64,000 nucleotides of DNA from Cryptomeria japonica (Eukaryota; Streptophyta; Pinopsida; Cupressales; Cupressaceae). The stretch lies in the NCBI RefSeq assembly GCF_030272615.1, contig NC_081405.1, positions 26,800,272 to 26,864,271 of the forward strand. Reading direction: 5' to 3'. Positions within the stretch are counted from its first letter, which is position 1. The number at the start of each line of letters is the position of its first letter. The notes beneath the pieces were generated by a model. That model made no database searches. It was not told where the DNA came from and saw only the letters and a list, made by a program, of their open reading frames with translations. Positions 21,970 to 35,083 of this stretch are shown here, piece after piece. Made by a program: the position numbers and the translations under genes.

Positions 21970-23720
21970 ATGCCCGATGTTACTCGCTCTCAACAAAACA
22001 AACAAAGTGAACCACAACCAGAGTCCAACATGGGTCGAAGATTATCAAATCCTTTCGAATATCCAAATCTAGAAGACACAGAAATTTTTGAGGAACTCCT
22101 CCAAGAGTGTCAAGAAAGCGCTTCATTTCAAAAACTTGTGGAAAAACTCATGGAAACCGACAAAGAAAAATACCTACTCATGCTCACAAGCAAAGGAGTT
22201 AAACCCCTTGAAGACTTCAATACTGACATATTTAGAACAAGGTCTCAACATTATGCTTATCAAGAATGACAAAGAGAGGAGGAAGCACGTGACCCTGAAC
22301 AAAACATACCTGAGCAAAACTTACCTGAGCAGAATTTACCCAAGCAAAACATGTTGCTACACATGCCATTCCAAACTAGAAACAATGTGAGGGAAGAACT
22401 CTTCCCTCAGCAAACAAATGCACCCTTGGTTGCTCTTACACAACAAATACAAATGCTGCAAAAACAAATGCAATACATACAACAAGGATCAACAGTATGG
22501 TATTCCTTGAATGAAATGTGTCCTTATCCTTTTGACAGGAGGTTAAACATGGTACCTTTTCCCACAAATTTGACAAATATGATGGGAAAAGTGATCCTCG
22601 TGATCATGTCTAGGAATTTTGTACCATGAGCCTAGAATTTGCCCATGATGACACTTATTTAATGAGATTATTCCCAAGAAGCTTGGGAGGGCAAACAATG
22701 AATTGGTTATCCAAAATCACACCTCCTGTCAAATCCTTTGATGAGTTAGTCAATAAATTCATTACTCAATATTCCTACAACATTCAACATGCCATCACCA
22801 TGCTAGATTTCTGCAATAACAAATAGAAAAACAATGAAACATTCATGGTGTTCCTTCAATGTTGGCGACGAATGGTCTCAAGGTATCCCCGAGATGTGCC
22901 TGAGAAGGAAAAGATGGAAATTTTCATCGACAATTTAAATAGCGAGATGAGTTACATACTCAAACTCCAATGCATACCATCTTTTGCTAAATTGATTGAG
23001 AACGACATCCAAGTAGAGGAGGCATGTGTCAAGAAAGGAACATTGAAATTTTTCAAAGAAGGGACGAATTCATCCAACTCTAATTACAATAACCAAAACA
23101 ACAACAACTTAGACAAATCCAGGTTTTGGACCAGAAACAAAAACACTAGAAATGAAGGAGGAAACGAAACTAATGATGTGAAATCCAAGCAACCGGTGTT
23201 AGCTTTATCAAATAATCCTCAAGCTACCAAGAATCAAAAAGGTGCTAACCAAGGTACTGACACTTATGCACCAACTACCAATCAAGATCATCTTAACAAC
23301 ACCAACAATACCTAAGATAATAACACCAATCGAGGACCTAATACAAACTTAGGAGGTAACGCCAACAACTTTCCAAAATGCATCTACACACCATTAGGGA
23401 AATCATTGGAGTCAGCATTCAGAGAACTCCTAGAAAACAAAATTATCTCCTTACTAGCAATCAACAACTTTGAACCTCAAGTCAAACCACCCTGTTGGAA
23501 TGACTCACACTTTTGTGATTTTCATTACAACAAAGGACATCAAACAAATGATTGCATGAGACTGAAGAACATTGTTCAAGACATGATTGATAGAGGTGAT
23601 TTAACAGTCGATGGTCTCAAGACAAATGGTGACCATGGCGCCTTTAAGAATCCTCTTCTAAACTACAACAAGGATGGAGCTTCAACCTCAAACGATACAC
23701 GTGGAGCTCGTATTAATCAC
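21970..23720 (+). pseudogene. gag: Gag of element B
   Basis: Structural capsid/nucleocapsid protein. The start ATG at 21970 gives MPDVTRSQQNK, which matches the proposed C start (MPVQTRNSHNK). Capsid motifs include FDKYDG, TYLMRLFPRSLGGQTMNWL (retrotrans_gag family) and FLQCWRRMVSRYPRDVPE. A zinc motif CDFHYNKGHQTNDC (C-x2-H-x4-H-x4-C, 23514-23555) and RLKNIVQDMID follow, so the usual second Cys is His, as is known for Tat-type gag. TGA at 22267 (a former CGA), a frameshift near 22560, TAG at about 22611 and others break it. Gag appears to run on into protease. Confidence 0.85.
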
Positions 23721-26126
23721 ATATATAATAACACCATCAATCATATAGCAGCTGGGGACAATCAAGTAAATGTTATTACAATCAAGGACAAACGCAAACA
23801 TGAATCAATCAATGTAACCACCAGAGCTCAAAAATATGTCTTGAAGGGACATACATCAACAACAAACACCATACCCAAGATTCAATATGACCTGATCAGT
23901 CAACCGCGCAAAACTCCTGCTCAAATATCTATACTTGAGTTGCTGAAACTTTCACCAAAACATAAGGACATCTTGGAACAAGCACTATTGGAAACAAATG
24001 TACCCCAAGATCTAGATATTGACAAATTCCAAGCCATGGTGGCTCACATGACAAAGCATCATAATCTCAGCTTTTCCGAGCAGGATAATATTTCATTAAG
24101 CCATCCACACAATACTCCACTCCACATTGAAGTCTTGGTCTACAAACATCGAGTCAAAAGAGTATTAATAGATGGAGGAGTTGGACTCAATATCTGTACC
24201 TTGAAACTTATCGATGCATTAGGCTTCTATGAGCAGTCTATTGATCCACGCAAAAAGATCACTATCAAAGCATATGATGATGAAGAAAGATCATCGAAAG
24301 GAACAATAGTGTTGTCAATTCAAGTAGGACCAATACAAAAGGACACTATGTGCCAAGTCTTAGACATAGACCTAACATATAATATCTTATTGGGTCGACC
24401 TTGGATACATGAAATGCAAGCAATACCTTCTACTTATCACCAGTGTGTTAAGTTACCCTACAATGGACATGAGATTATATCAGCAGAGCATAACCCTTTT
24501 CAACATTGTAATGCTATGGGGGTAGCCTAAGACAGTTTGGTTCCACATAATAGAGAAAAACAAAGTTCCTCAACACCAGATCTTTAGCAAGAAAAGTCTA
24601 AATCGCTATCTATGGATTTCAAGCAGAAAATGAAAATCAAAGAACAAGGTATGGAAGAATACTCCTTGGAACCCCTATGTCTAACCAACTTACCAACATC
24701 GCCTAAATCTCATGGGTTACCTTCAGTATCAACACATCAAGCAACGCAACCCATCACCAAGTTTGATGGCAAATTCATTCAACTAGGCACACTAGCACAT
24801 GAATCAGAGGAAACAGACATCCTTAGTTGGCTATACAAGGATGAGGAAGAAGACAGAGCAACTACTATGATAGTAGCTATACCAACACAACTGTATGGAA
24901 AAGGCTACTTGATCATGCAATAAATGGGATACAATTGCAAAGGACCTATCAACAAGCATCAAGAAGGCGTCACAAAACCATTAGATCCTCCTTCACAATT
25001 TTGTAAAAACAAAACAGGATTGGGCTATGAACACACTCTACCACCAAGGAAGACACCAAGCAAATACCAAAAACCTCAATGGAAGGCAAAGAAGAAATAC
25101 AAGGAGGACTCATGGAAGGAGGCACTATTTGCATCAGCAGAAACAATATGCAAGGAATGTGAATACCAAAAAAAAAAGAAACATGAAGAGAAATCAGTAA
25201 TTCAAGAGACAGAAGCACCTTGTGCAGAAGTACATCGTGTTCAAGAACTGGTTTCAAACAAAGAAGAATCACTCCCTGGTAACATCATTACTCCCCGAGG
25301 AGAGATAGTATATGAGCAAATGCAAAGAGTAGAAGTAGGATTTGATATAGAATCAGAGAAAACTATTAGACTTGTATCAATCATCAAAGACATGTTTTCA
25401 CCCTACAACATACCAGTCCACAACACTACTAGAATCTGGGATAATACCTCTGAGACTGATTCAAATGAATATGAATGGGGAAATTGTTCCAATGTTACTG
25501 AAGATATTATTGCAAATGGTAGTCATACACCCATTTCTCAAGAAGAACAAGGCACATAACCTAGACTACTTGAATTTGGTCCACATAATATCTATGACGC
25601 CAAGGAAAACGAGCAACGACATTACGAGCAAGTTTACACAGAAGATGATACCATCGAAGACCTTGACAAAATCATTACCTTATTTAAAATCTCGGCCAAC
25701 CATGATGATACCTCCATCCTAACACTTACAACAGCTGAACTTGACCCACCCAATGACTCTTTACCACTTATCTTTCATGACCTCATAGACTGGTATGAAC
25801 CTGAAACTCATGACATACCAATTTTCCCAAATGATGATTCCATTATCCATTACTTGTGTACCATCAACCTGGAAACGAACTTTGCCAGTGAACAAAGTAA
25901 CGAAATTCGCAATCAAGGGAGTGCCAATTCTCTCAATCGCAAAAATGAACAAAATAAAGGATCTATTGTTGAAAACCAGTCAATGGCAACACTAGATCAC
26001 AAAAAAGTAAAAATAAAGGATGCATCTGTAGGTGAAAACCTTTTTAAGGCACCTAAAGATGGGAGACTTAACACTCTTCCTGAACACTATCAGGAGCGAT
26101 CACCCATATTGATTGAGCCCACTTAG
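23721..26126 (+). pseudogene. pol: Protease, G-patch-like motif and linker of element B
   Basis: The aspartic protease has RVLIDGGVGLNICTLKLI with the catalytic Asp at about 24171 (Asp-Gly-Gly instead of Asp-Ser/Thr-Gly, seen often in Tat-type elements) and the flap-end block NILLGRPWIHEMQAIPSTYHQ. Downstream, YLIMQ-MGYNCKGPINKHQEGV at 24908-24990 and TGLGYE at 25015-25032 form a G-patch-like, glycine-rich motif; C has an equivalent (YSGTGPLGKCQKG). G-patch motifs next to protease are known from some retroviruses and plant retrotransposons and may bind RNA. The rest to 26126 is an acidic, low-complexity linker with stops. Confidence 0.8.
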
Positions 26127-28225
26127 TCAATCAACATTGGTACAACAAAAGCAACCAAAAACATACATCTAGCAAAATCTCTGACAAAGGAAGAAAGATC
26201 AGAGTTTATCTAATTTTTCCAAGAAAAGCAAATCAATTTTGCTTGGTCATATGCAGATATGCCCGGGATTGATCCACACTTAATCATGCATCACTTGTCC
26301 ATTTCTCCGAGAGCCAAGGTAGTTAAGCAAAAACTAAGAAAAATGAATCCACATGTAGCACTCATGGTCAAAGTTGAGCTAAAGAAACTATTAGACGTCG
26401 GATTTATTTGACCTGTCGACTATGCTGAATGGATTTCCTACATTGTGCCAGTTTCAAAACCAAATGGCAGCATCAAGATATGCATCGATTTTAGATATGT
26501 CAACAAAGCTTATCCAAAGGATGACTTTCCTTTGCCCAGTATCGACATAATTGTAGACCTCACAATAGGCCATGCAATGCTATCACTAATGGATGGTTTT
26601 TCTGGCTATAATCAAATCAAGATAGCTCCAAAGGATCAAGATAAAACAACATTTACCTATCCCTGGGGGACATACTGTTGGAATGTCATGCCATTTGGCT
26701 TAAAGAATGCTGGGGAAACTTATCAACGGGAAATGACAACAATCTTTCATGACATGATGCATACCTTCATGGAAGACTATGTGGATGATTTACTAGCTAA
26801 GTCATTTACCCGAGCAGAACATCTAAGCATCTTAGAGAAGATTTTTGACAAATTGGAAAAATTTCACGTCAAGCTCAACCCTAAGAAGTGTGTCTTCGGG
26901 GTTACATCAGGTAAGTTATTAGGCTACATAATCTCAGAAAAGGGCATTGAAGTAGATCCAGCAAAGGTACAAGCCATCATGGAGATGCCACCACCTAAGA
27001 ACATCAGTCAACTTAGATCCTTGCAAGGACGACTCCAGTCAATCAGGCGATTCATCGTTCAACTAGCAGATAAAATTCTACCATTCAATCATTTTCTACA
27101 TAAGAATGTACCATTCATATGGGAGGCCAAATGTGCAGAATCATTCTACCAAATCAAGCAATATCTAATGAACCCGCCAGTTCTAGTACCACCCATAGCA
27201 GGGAAGCCACTTATTCTCTACATATCAACAACTGACATATCACTAGGGGCACTATTAGCACAAAAAAATCAAGAAGGAAAGGAACGATCTATCTATTACA
27301 TCAATAGAACTTTGAATGGATATGAGCTCAATTATACATTCATTGAGAAGGATTGCCTAACATTGGTATTTGCTTCTCAAAAGTTCTGACACTACATGCT
27401 AGCTCATACAATCAAGCTCGTAGCAAAAATTGATCCTCTAAAATACTTACTCAGCAAAGTAGCTCTCACAGGAAGATTGGCTAAGTGGGTAATGATTCTT
27501 AGAGAATTTGATATCCATTACACAAAGCGACAATCTATCAAAGGACAAGTAATTGTAGATCAATTAGCCAATGCATCATTAACAGATAAACAACCAATGG
27601 AGATTGAATTTCTAGATAGGGATGTTCTTGCTATTTCCACCAAGCAATGGACCCTATACTTTGATGGTTCCTACACTCAACATGGCTCAGGTGTTGGCAT
27701 TTTGTTCATCACTCCTGACGAGCAGACCATACCAAAATCATATAGACTCATGTTTCCATGCACAAATAACATTGCTGAATATGAGGCATTGGTTACAGGG
27801 ATCAAAATGATCGTAGAATGGAGAGTCACAGAATTGAAAGTCTACGGAGATTCACAACTAGTCATAAATCAAATCAACAATGACTATCATACAAAAGATG
27901 ACAAGCTACTACCATACAAACGAATGGTGGATGATTTCAAACAATATTTTGTACACATCACCTTTGAGCAAATACCAAGGTTGGACAACAGAGCAGCCGA
28001 TGCAATGGCTACTATCGCTTCACTGCTACAAATTCTAGAGCAACTGAGTCGTTATGACTTTCTAGTAGAGAAATTGTTCTCCCCAGCCTATGACCATTTC
28101 GCATCCCATGTTATCTATGCCTTAACCGGTTCTGACTCTCCGCTATACGAACCCATATATGACTATCTTAAAAACAATACCCTACCTATTGACCTATCTC
28201 GAAACCAAAAATGTAACTTTATTTA
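26127..28225 (+). pseudogene. pol: RT, RNase H and archaeal-type RNase H of element B
   Basis: RT motifs in order: SYADMPGIDPHLIMHHLS, VPVSKPNGSIKICIDFR, LMDGFSGYNQIKIAP, MPFGLKNAGETYQR, MEDYVDDLLAKS (catalytic YVDD, about 26775-26795), GYIISEKGIEVDPAK and LRSLQGRLQSIRRF. The Ty3 RNase H spans about 27215-27560 (LYISTTDISLGALLAQ, YYINRTLNGYELNYT). The second RNase H spans about 27640-28040 (LYFDGSYTQHGSG, TNNIAEYEALV, VYGDSQLVINQ, DNRAADAMAT). TGA near 26410 (a former CGA) and TGA at 27387 (a former TGG) are the main breaks; otherwise this is the best-preserved pol here. It makes the DNA copy and removes template RNA. Confidence 0.92.
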
Positions 28226-29379
28226 GCAAGTCGCCCGTTATACTGACTGCTAATACTCTGTACGGTCGAGGTCTAGATGGTACTCTTCTTCGTTGCCTTG
28301 ATCATAATGAATCTGACTCTGCTTTACAAGAGCTTCATGAAGGTATCTGTGGCACACATTCAAGTGGTCCTACTCTTGCTAAAAAACTTCTATGAATGGG
28401 ATATTACTGGCCGAGAATGGAAAAGGACTCTTATCATTTTGCAAAGAAATATCCTAAATGCCAAATCCATGGCAATCTTATACATGCACCAACACAAGAG
28501 ATGCAACCATTCACAACATCCTAGCCTTTTTGCCAGTGGGGACTGGACTTAGTGGGTAAAATACACCCTTCATCTTCAAATGGACACAAGTTCATTATCA
28601 CTGCAACATAATATTTTACCAAATGGATTGAGGCGGTTCCCATGACCACAGTAACTGGAAAAAAAATTGCTTCTTTCATTCTTAATTATCTGATTTGCAG
28701 ATATGGTATTCCAAGTTCCATCATCATAGATAATGGATGACCTTTCAAAAACAAGGATGTGCGAGAACTATGTGACCGATTCAAGATCCAACATCGTTTC
28801 TCTACACCTTAGGGAAATGGTCAAGCTAAGGCATCCAACAAAACCATATTAAAAATCCTCAAGAAAATAGTAAATGACGCGGGCAAAGATTGGCACGTGC
28901 AACTCAATTCAACACTTTAGGCATACAAAACTAGCATCCGCACACCTACGCCATATTCATTGGTATATGGATCAGAAGCAATTTTTCCCTTGGAGGTAGA
29001 AATCCCATCTCTCAGAGTATCTTTGAAAGGCCTCATTCCAGATGAAGAGTATCGAGTCAACCGTTTGCAAGAGCTAGAACTTCTAGATGAAAAGAGACAA
29101 CATGCCTACACTCACCTCAAAGCATATGAACAACGCATGTGTCGAAGCTACAATCACAAAGTCATCCCTAGAATTTTTTAAATTGGTGATCTAGTACTCA
29201 AAGAAAATCCTAGAAATCAGCAGGATCGGGAAAAGAAAGGGAAGTTTGAACCTAACTGGTTAGGTCCCTATGTCATTGTATCAGCCTATGGATCAAGCAC
29301 CTATCAGCTAACAACTTCAGAAGGATATGTGCTCGACGAACCAACTAACAACATCCATTTGAAAAAATACTATGCTTGA
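28226..29379 (+). pseudogene. pol: Integrase of element B, catalytic Glu lost
   Basis: Zinc region with LHEGICGTHSSG and YPKCQIHG (first Cys of the C-x2-C pair is Tyr), then WGLDLVGKI and IIDNG. The third catalytic position reads GNGQAKASNK, so Glu is Lys (GAG to AAG; element A keeps Glu). A deletion before it removes the residues that A has as YYLQ. The C-terminal part has GDLVLKENPRN and WLGPYVIVSAYG, a GPY/F module, and ends KYYA at TGA 29377-29379. At least eight stops occur. Confidence 0.85.
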
Positions 29380-30685
29380 GTAGTCTAATGCACAGAAAAA
29401 TCAAAAACATAAAAAACATAAAAAAATCAGAAAAAGCAAATAAAAAGGTACAATAAAAACAACTGGTGAAAACCTGGCAACAGATGCTATTGTGAGAGGA
29501 CAGCTCCTCTATCTATCTATACTCTCGAACTTTTATATCCACAGTCACGCAATATCGGCCATCGCTTGACATTTTATCACATTACCTGGGACATACTTAG
29601 TGTAGTCACTATCCTATTTCATCCCAACATCCTTTCGTCATATCCCACCATGGCTTGGTAATCACTATACATATCTGCATCAGGAGGCAAATTTAGCTAG
29701 GGGTAACATTGATCAAACATTCCGTCCTAAATCAAATCCTGTCCAACAACAAATCAACAATCACGAGAACATGATGGATGATTTTCTGAAGTATCAAATG
29801 TTTGCATCTGGCATGAAGTTTTGACTATTTTTGCACTTGAAATTTTTTGAACTATTGGATCCTCTACATTTTCTCAACGATGCATCGAGCTAGAGAAAGT
29901 CATGGGGACTCCAATATTTTTTTAGTTTTCTGTCTGTGAGGTGATCACTTGTACTGTGCAAATACTTGTCTCGAGATGTGATTCAAAGCATATAATTGAA
30001 GACATGATTCCACTTTGTGCATACAAATGGTTTAATCTTGTCTGTTTATATGCAAGCCACACTCAGGTCGTCTTGGTTCAATTATACCTTGATGCTTGTG
30101 CTATCTTGCAAAATCAAAAACCATGTAAATTTTTCTTAGGTCATTATGGTTCAATTATACCATTCTGTTTGTATAAATTTTCAACATATCCCAACAAATC
30201 AATGCTCAATGATGATAAACACAAAAGAAAGCAAAAGCATGTGACTATATAGGAATGATCAATTAGTTGCATATCATTTTACAATTAGTTGCATATCAAT
30301 ATCATACATCTCATTTTTAAGATACATCTCACATCATTATCAATATCATACATCTCATTTTCAAGATACATCTCACATCATTATCAATATCATACATCTC
30401 ATTTTCAAGATACATCTCACATCATTATCAATATCATACATCTCATTTTCAAGATACATCATCCATCATCCATCAAAAATCAAATCACATACATATATCT
30501 AAGCATTGCATCACCATCATAAAAGCATCAAAATCATATAGAAAGCATCATCCATAAAACACATCACATGAGGATCCAAGCAAATGGTGTCGTATATATA
30601 TATCTCAAAAATGATCAAGTACAGAAGATGTCATGTATGTCCCAAAATATAACAAATGATCAAAATAGAATAGAGACAAGGTCTC
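29380..30685. other. Tail-to-tail spacer of element B
   Basis: Non-coding, between the integrase stop and the stop of the convergent PMD gene. It is the counterpart of 8038-9299 in A and contains the 44-bp tandem repeat. Confidence 0.7.
30295..30460 (+). repeat. 44-bp tandem repeat, about 3.8 copies
   Basis: The unit begins ATCAATATCATACATCTCAT and recurs every 44 bp with at most one or two changes. Element A has one copy at the equivalent place. Confidence 0.9.
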
Positions 30686-32680
30686 TCAGGTATGACTATA
30701 TCCTGAGGGTGACAGTCTCGCGGCAGATGTCCCAGCACCTGGATCTCTGGGTGGATCCTGTCGAGGTGGCCTAGTCACACCCCTACTCTTTGTCCCTGAT
30801 TGACTCCAAGATGACCGACTAGCATTAAAGCTAGGGGCCCTCTGCTCTCTGGGGACTAGGTCCTCATACAACCGCCTATAGTACTCGACCACCATGGTAG
30901 TGTGTCGTATCTCCCTCAGTGTGTCTCGCATCGAGGCACCTGTTGTTGCTCTCTGCAATCTCTCTGCAACCTCCTCTGCTTGACCCTGACGCTCTCTCTC
31001 TGTATCCCGCCTTGCGGAAAGCTGAGTAATCTGATGTTGATGCGCCAATAACTATGTCTACAGATGTTGCATTGACAACTGTAAGGACCTAATTTGAGCA
31101 TCCTCCCGGTGACTAGGAATCTGAATCTAGAGGGGTACTTGTGTAGTGGTACCCCCTGTCCCTCTCCCTGTCCTCGGCGTTGGTGGGGGTAAAACATCTG
31201 ACCTCCTCCTCTGGGTCAGTCGTCTAAAATCATCTCTCTCTCCCACAACTGCTATCACCTCTCCTACCCTCTCCTCACCACCAGCTCCAATAGCCAAACC
31301 TCCCCACCCTTTATCCTCCATAGCCCGCCACACAACTCTCTCCACCCGTATCCCCATGTCACCACCAGCTCCACCTCTATCCCCTCTCCTCCCCCGATCA
31401 ACTCTCCCCCTATCACCACGCTAACCTCAACCACCTCCTCCACCATCCCCACCTCCCTCATCCAACTCCTCTCCCTCCTCTCCCCGTCTCCCTAGCCTCT
31501 CGAGTTTCTCATCCTCGTCATCATCAAAAGAGGGAATCATCTTCGCTGGATCCGATATCCTAGCCACCGCATGAGCCGCAAAGAGTGTTGTGAGCTCATC
31601 AATCATATTTGCATCCACTATCACATAGGCATAGTCCCATATCTGGTCGGCTAGGTGAAAGAACTCCTCAACCGCCACCGCACTATCAATATTGGGTCCC
31701 CACTCTGGTACATCCTGCCTCCGTCGAGCATACAAACATGCTCCTTGTGGTATCCCCTACTATCGACCATACTGCTGCAACACTCGACTATGGAAAAATC
31801 TCTCAATAACAAAGGGCATCCGCTCTATAAGAAATCAAGACATGTAGACATAAGGCATCTTCATCTCATCCTCCGCCCACACCTCACAATCCATATACGA
31901 TCTCCAGATGACCGTGTCAATATCGTCAAGCACTTGCCTCCAATGCTCTAGTTTTCTCAGCTTACGCTAGACAACTATCCCTCTATATGCATATGCATAA
32001 GCGTGACCAACTAGCCTATCTCTGTCAACAAGTGGCCTAGTTGCGAGAATATGCTCCCACGTCCATACCTGTAGCAGCGTAACCTCAGCTGATAGACTGT
32101 TGTATCCCAAGTAAACTACCTACTGCAGATCCCTGTATAAGTGGGCCAACATAGCAGACCCCCATGCAAATTGGCGACCCTATGTCACCATGTCCTCCAA
32201 GACCAACCCCCATCCTACTGCCAGTCCCATCGACCTACAGTCAGGACATAAAAAGCCACCTATGAATCCTGCCAACACTGATGGTAGAGGGGCATAATCC
32301 AAATCAATAAACTCCTGCCAAGGGATCTCATATCCGCAAACCGTATCATCCTGTAATATTTGGCGAAGAGCCTCTGTGCCACCCTCCTCGATCTGCTCAT
32401 ATGGTAAAAGTGCACCTACCCCGGGAATCTACAGAATCCGATAGCAATCCTTAGGTGTCATTGTGATCTCACCTGTCGCCAAATGAAAGGTGTTGGTGTC
32501 ACTATGCCACCTCTCGACCAAAGTTGTCAATAAACCCTAGTTAATGATATACCGGGGCATCTCTAACAAAGAGGATAGTCCACACCTCTCAATAATATCC
32601 CTATCTGCTAGTGTCAATCGTGGTATCAACGACCACAGTCTCGGAAATCACTCTCGCGACTACACAACCCCAAGCCGCTC
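30686..32680 (-). pseudogene. PMD gene of element B, exon 2
   Basis: Opposite-strand accessory gene. Exon 2 begins at 32680 after the acceptor GCGACAG and stays in phase 0 with exon 1. It matches A's exon 2: FPRLWSLIPRLT, then the PMD blocks, VTLLQVWTWEH, a central VAVEEFFHLADQIWDYA, an acidic Asp/Glu/Gly linker and a C-terminal helical part with MRDTLREIRH and EYYRRLYEDLVPRE. As in A, a TAG is found seven codons after the acceptor. Stops and frameshifts inactivate it. Exon 1 lies 18 kb away at 50926-50999, because element C sits in the intron. Without C the intron would be about 1.1 kb, against 1.0 kb in A. Confidence 0.8.
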
Positions 32681-32850
32681 CTGTCGCAAACAAAACATGT
32701 CCAATATCAGTTTCCTCATCAAATCAATTCATATCAACTTGAAACATTGAAAATCTAATCAAGTTCCGCATCATATCAAATCCATATCAATATCAAATCA
32801 TTTCAACTTGAAACAATGCAAATCAACTCAAGTTATCTATCAAACATCAA

Positions 32851-32924
32851 TATCAACTTGTAAAACAACTCAAGTTCCGCATCCATATCAACTTGTAAAA
32901 CAACTCAAGTTCCACAGCCATATC
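32851..32924. repeat. 35-bp minisatellite, left part, interrupted by element C
   Basis: Units TATCAACTTGTAAAACAACT plus CAAGTTCCGCATCCA, 35 bp each. The array continues at 50038 on the other side of element C. Confidence 0.88.
32920..32924. repeat. Target-site duplication ATATC, left copy
   Basis: Identical to 50038-50042 on the other side of element C. A 5-bp duplication is standard for Ty3/gypsy integrase. Confidence 0.92.
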
Positions 32925-33897
32925 TGTGTGTGTGAAAAGTGGACCTGTATCTGTATCTGGAATACACAACACTTCAATTAAGTCATTACATGTATGGTTA
33001 GACAGATATAAGCATGAATAATAAAACCATAACAAATTGACCTATTGTCTTCTAGTAAATGCGAGTTTAGATTGCTCTCAGATTGCTAAGCTATACAGTG
33101 ACTAGACAACACCTAAACGAAGGATTTTTAATCTATATGAGCATGGATTGAAGCTAGATGGATGCAAGATTTAAGCTAGATGATTTAAGCAATATGAAAT
33201 AACTAATATGCAATATCTTAATGCGAATTCTCAATGAACCTAGAGCAAAAACAACATAATAACAATATATTCTCCAAGATCTCTGAATGAGAGATGAGAG
33301 TTTGAATTTATAGAAAATTCAGAAAGAAACCAAAGGCTGAGATCAAATGATTGTGAGCGGTCAAGATTTTCCAAGGGGAAGCACAATCCAGGTGAATTGA
33401 TGTGATTGGATGCTTTTCTCAGTTTTAAAGGAAATTGAACTAAAATTAAGATTCAATCAGAAAAAACTAATTTATTCTCTATTTCATTCAATTTTAATAA
33501 TTAATTATTTTAATTGTTTTCTTTGAGATTATCTATCAATTTTTAATTTGTTTTTCAAGATTATCTCCAATTGATTTCTTTTCTCAAATTTTAATTCTTT
33601 TTTTGGTCAATTAATTCCTGTCTTGAAGATTTGATGGCAAATTGATTTATTTAATTAAATATGCTAGGATATTCAATAAAATAAATAAGATAATTGTTTA
33701 AAAAGATTTACTTGGAATGATTTATTAATTAAATAAATATTTAATTAATATTGAGTTATTGATTTTCCATGTGACATTCGATGATTAAAGGATTGATTAT
33801 GTGCTCAAGATTTATTTAATTGCCTTTGGTTAGGACCTTGGTGATATTGTCGAGATTAGGGGCCCATGGTTTAGATGACCATTTTTAGGGTATTACA
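32925..33897 (-). repeat. 3' LTR of element C (973 bp)
   Basis: Plus-strand limits TGTGTGTGTG to GGTATTACA. The TATA box on the minus strand, CTATAAATTC, is at 33304-33313. It has 14 bp more than the other LTR, near 33196-33209. Confidence 0.95.
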
Positions 33898-33910
33898 ATA
33901 TCTCCTCTTT
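33898..33910 (-). promoter_or_regulatory. Polypurine tract of element C
   Basis: The minus strand reads AAAGAGGAGATAT directly before the LTR start TGTAATACCC. Confidence 0.88.
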
Positions 33911-33959
33911 GAATTAATGTGCGAGCAGTGCGTTGGTTCAAATAAAATTTGATGTCTAG

Positions 33960-34515
33960 GAGATACCAATTCTGAATTTGATTGATCACGAACCAGATGA
34001 AGGGTGAGGTGTTTAGCTTGATTCAAAGCAACAAAGCTAAATGAAGTCTGCTTAAAGTGATACCGATCTTGAACTTGATTGAACTAGGAACGATAGAGAA
34101 AAAAGATACCGAACTTGAACTTGATTGATCAAGAAGCAGATCTTACTGATCTAGAACTTGATTGAACTGGACACAGTGAGTGAAGATAAAAATCGTTCTT
34201 GAACTTGATTGATCAAGATACGATGAGCGAAAAATAAACTGACCAGCTCGATTCGATGCGATGAAACTGAACACCTACTTAGATTGAGTATGATCAAAGA
34301 AACTCTTTAAACCCTTGATTGAGTTTAAACGAATAATCAGCTTGATGAAAATCGATGAAACTGATTAACGTTAAGAGACTAATTCAGACAGAGACAATAT
34401 CAGCTTGATTTGAAGCGATGAAACTGATATGCCCCTAGAGATTGATTTGAATCAGATGATCAAGAAATCTCAACTTGATATAAAGCGATGAAATTGAGAT
34501 GCCCCTAGCGATAAG
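33960..34515. repeat. Degenerate TTGATTGATCAAG repeat cluster in element C
   Basis: About 13 loosely spaced copies of GAACTTGATTGATCAAG or AGCTTGATTCGATGCGATG, 40-50 bp apart. The best copies (near 34116 and 34201) include the palindrome TTGATCAA. The cluster lies between the 3' LTR and the PMD gene's first exon. Confidence 0.7.
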
Positions 34516-35083
34516 AATTTGATTGATTTTCTTTAGTTAAAAAAGATTTTTTTGCTTGACTTTCGATGGAGATTTGAAAATTTTCTCGACATTTGAAGAT
34601 GTGCGGTCATAAGGTCATGAGCATGCCCCCTCGGGAACAAAATCAAAAGATAGCGAGGGTACATGATTATAGGCAATTTTGAGCGATGATAAGTTATTTT
34701 GAGCACAAATTGATTCAAAGGATTTTTTGAAAATTTTGCGTTGATTGATAAGAAATTGAGCGCAAAGTGGATTTGTAGAAATTAAATTGAGATTCAGTGT
34801 TGATTCATGAGAAATTGAGCGCAATTAGAAGAGAGAATGAGCTTTTGATAAAAGTACTAAGTGGTCCAAACTTTTGTGAAATTAACTAGCAAAATGATCT
34901 TGAATTTCAATTTCAATCCCGAAAATGGAGTCAGAACGGGCGAATTAGCTAAGGGTACAATTTTCATGTCCATTGGAGCAAGTTGAAAAATTAGGGTTTT
35001 GGCTATATCAGGGGTAAAAGTGTCATTTTCAATTCATTTTAACCCTCCAAGTTTGAAAATTCAAAAAGCTTTCTGCGAGGAAA

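Noticed and set aside
31146..31424. 92-codon Pro-rich frame on the plus strand
   Set aside because: Shadow of the Gly/Glu-rich part of B's PMD exon 2.
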